Positions 62,768 to 64,000 of a stretch of DNA of 64,000 bases are shown here, piece after piece; position 1 is the stretch's first letter, and every line of letters begins with the position of its first letter. The stretch is from the NCBI GenBank assembly GCA_020634575.1, contig JACKBM010000011.1, forward strand, positions 1 through 64,000, given 5' to 3'. Under the pieces are notes generated by a model that worked only from the letters and a program-made list of their open reading frames with translations, did not search any database and was not told where the DNA came from. Origin of the DNA: Ardenticatenales bacterium. Lineage in GTDB: Bacteria > Chloroflexota > Anaerolineae > Promineifilales > Promineifilaceae. The translations under genes and the position numbers were made by a program.

Positions 62768-62793
62768 GTCATCCCCGCGTTCGCGGGGATGAC
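62768..62793. repeat. REP-type perfect palindrome
   Basis: GTCATCCCCGCG (62768-62779) and CGCGGGGATGAC (62782-62793) are perfectly complementary, with a 2-nt centre. It belongs with the GTCATTCC...GGAATGAC repeats at 15330 and 32622. It lies in the 197-bp gap after the MalT-like gene and may also limit its transcription. Confidence 0.85.
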
Positions 62794-62867
62794 GACGCTG
62801 AAAAGGGCTCGGCAGAATCCAGGTTGTTCAATGAGATCTTACTGTGTCTCTCTTGAGGAGAGATATG

Positions 62868-63086
62868 ATGATGTACCAGATCATTCTCAAAGGCCAATTA
62901 CATCCCTGCCACGAGCGGCGCCTGGCGCCCCTGACGCTGCGCCATTTGCCCGACGGCAACAGTTGCCTGGAAGGGCTGCTGGCGGACCAGGCAGCGCTGT
63001 TTGGTCTGCTGTTGCGGCTGCGCGATATCGGCATCCCGCTGCTGAGCCTGCGGGCGATTGAGGTAGAAGTAGAGGTAACGCAATGA
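62868..63086 (+). CDS. Small conserved protein of the LADQAALxGLL type, copy 2
   Basis: A 72-aa homologue of the protein at 34124-34384. It begins MMYQIILKGQL and shares CLEGLLADQAALFGLLL then RLRDIGIPLLSL. Three ATGs in a row (62865, 62868, 62871) follow GAGGAG; 62868 has the best spacing. Its stop overlaps the membrane-protein start as ATGA. Function unknown; the recurrence with a MalT-like regulator and an overlapping membrane protein suggests a coupling or sensor role. Confidence 0.75.
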   Translation: MMYQIILKGQLHPCHERRLAPLTLRHLPDGNSCLEGLLADQAALFGLLLRLRDIGIPLLSLRAIEVEVEVTQ

Positions 63087-64000
63087 GGACGACAAAACGG
63101 CAAAAATTGGCATTTCAGGGGCGCAAAATGATGCTCCCCCTGGTCATCATGGCCGCCTTTCTGCTGCTCGGTGCGGCGATGTGGCTTCATTGGGGCGAGA
63201 TTATGGCCCTGTTCTTTTTTGGCTACATCGGCGTGGCGGTTGGCCTGGGGCTAGGCTTGTACGCCGCCCTACCCAAGAAGCAGAAGCCGTGGGGGCGGCG
63301 GCTGTCGCTGTTGCTGGTTGGTAGCTTTTTGATTGGCTTTGCGGCGTTAGCCGGCCAGGAGAACATGCAGCTCGAAGGCGTTTTCTTTGGCCTGATGGGT
63401 GGTGTATTCCAGGCGGCTGTGATCCATTATCTGATTGCCAAGGTGATTGGGCCGCTGCTGTTTGGCCGGATCTGGTGTGGCTGGGCTTGCTGGACGGTGA
63501 TGGTACTGGATTTGCTGCCGTTTAAGCGACCGGCCGGTCGGCTACCGGGCCGCTGGGGCTGGTTGCGTTATCTGCATTTCGGCCTCAGCCTGGGACTGGT
63601 AGCGCTGGCCTGGTTTGGCTTTGGCTTCCGTGCGGGCGCGGTGGGGCGGTCAGCGGTTCTCTGGTACGGGGCGGGCAACCTGGCTTATTACGCCCTGGGG
63701 ATTGGTTTGGCCTATGCGCTCAAAGACAATCGCGCTTTCTGCAAATATATCTGCCCGGTGACGGTGCCGCTCAAACTGACCAGCCGCTTTGCCCTGCTCA
63801 AAATCAAAGGGGAAGCCGCCAGCTGCAATGATTGCGGTGCCTGCACCCTGATGTGCCCGATGGATATTCGCATCCCGGATTACATTTTGCAGGGCCAGCG
63901 GGTCTTATCGACTGAATGTACCCTGTGCCAGACCTGCGTCTCGGTCTGTGCCCGGGATGCCCTGGGCGTGTCGTTTGGTCTGGATCTGGGCGGGCCGGAG
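63083..64000 (+). CDS. 4Fe-4S cluster-binding membrane protein (NapH/NosR-like), partial at window end
   Basis: The 306 codons seen run off the window with no stop. Several hydrophobic helices with short loops lead to FGRIWCGWACWT and FCKYICPVTVPL, the cysteine pairs typical of NapH/CcoG/NosR-type quinol or electron-transfer proteins. Two ferredoxin-type clusters follow: CNDCGACTLMCPM (from residue 248) and CTLCQTCVSVCARD (from 279). It probably passes electrons from the membrane to a partner outside this window. The start overlaps the small protein by 4 nt. Confidence 0.88.
   Translation, partial: MRTTKRQKLAFQGRKMMLPLVIMAAFLLLGAAMWLHWGEIMALFFFGYIGVAVGLGLGLYAALPKKQKPWGRRLSLLLVGSFLIGFAALAGQENMQLEGVFFGLMGGVFQAAVIHYLIAKVIGPLLFGRIWCGWACWTVMVLDLLPFKRPAGRLPGRWGWLRYLHFGLSLGLVALAWFGFGFRAGAVGRSAVLWYGAGNLAYYALGIGLAYALKDNRAFCKYICPVTVPLKLTSRFALLKIKGEAASCNDCGACTLMCPMDIRIPDYILQGQRVLSTECTLCQTCVSVCARDALGVSFGLDLGGPE

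Overview
The window is GC-rich bacterial DNA, most likely from a filamentous member of the Chloroflexota (Anaerolineae/Ardenticatenia-like). This placement is inference. It rests on three features: lipoproteins with VEVTR-repeat stalks and Pro/Thr linkers, very large MalT-type LuxR regulators, and secreted beta-propeller proteins ending in a (Y/F)LP(L/I) motif. The palindrome CCGGCCGG is strikingly frequent throughout. There are no rRNA or tRNA genes and no intact insertion sequence. Intergenic DNA is full of hairpin-forming repeats.

Layout. (1) 0.3-5 kb: an aromatic ring-cleavage operon (extradiol dioxygenase, PrpF/GalD-type tautomerase, GalB-type PIG-L hydratase, GalC/HMG-type aldolase) with a convergent two-domain VOC protein. 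(2) 5-9.1 kb: a compact minus-strand cluster of dienelactone hydrolase, two DinB proteins, a VOC protein, a YcaQ-type glycosylase and a DHFR-like reductase, behind one promoter that contains a palindrome. (3) 9.5-15.2 kb: a DUF302 protein, a NarL-type two-component pair, an M20 amidohydrolase followed by a thioredoxin-like lipoprotein whose two CxxC cysteines are both encoded by in-frame TGA (a candidate UxxU selenoprotein with a SECIS-like hairpin), a 12-copy 16-bp repeat and a lipoprotein. (4) 15.3-30 kb: four tandem paralogues of giant secreted seven-bladed propeller proteins with calcium-loop insertions. (5) 30-33 kb: nucleoside hydrolase, DUF2294, a ModB-like permease and a tiny membrane protein, then repeat-rich DNA. 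(6) 33.2-37.2 kb: a MalT-like regulator, a small protein and a CPBP protease. (7) 37.4-49 kb: LysM and other lipoproteins, envelope glycosyltransferases, a six-hairpin glycosidase-like protein, an ABC-2 exporter and an MFS carrier. (8) 49.2-57.6 kb: a complete A/V-type ATPase operon in the order H-I-K-E-C-F-A-B-D. (9) 57.7-64 kb: nucleoside phosphorylase, histidine phosphatase and an RraA-like protein divergent from a second MalT-like regulator, a second copy of the small protein, and a 4Fe-4S membrane protein cut by the window end.

How the parts fit together. Region 1 should turn a catechol- or gallate-type substrate into central metabolites (pyruvate and oxaloacetate if it follows the gallate route). 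The regulator, small protein and overlapping membrane protein arrangement occurs twice, which suggests a functional module. Four genes have a -10-like hexamer ending exactly 6 nt before the start codon, pointing to leaderless transcription. The best candidate for something undescribed is the UxxU thioredoxin-like lipoprotein at 12337-12717, which conventional gene calling would truncate or miss.
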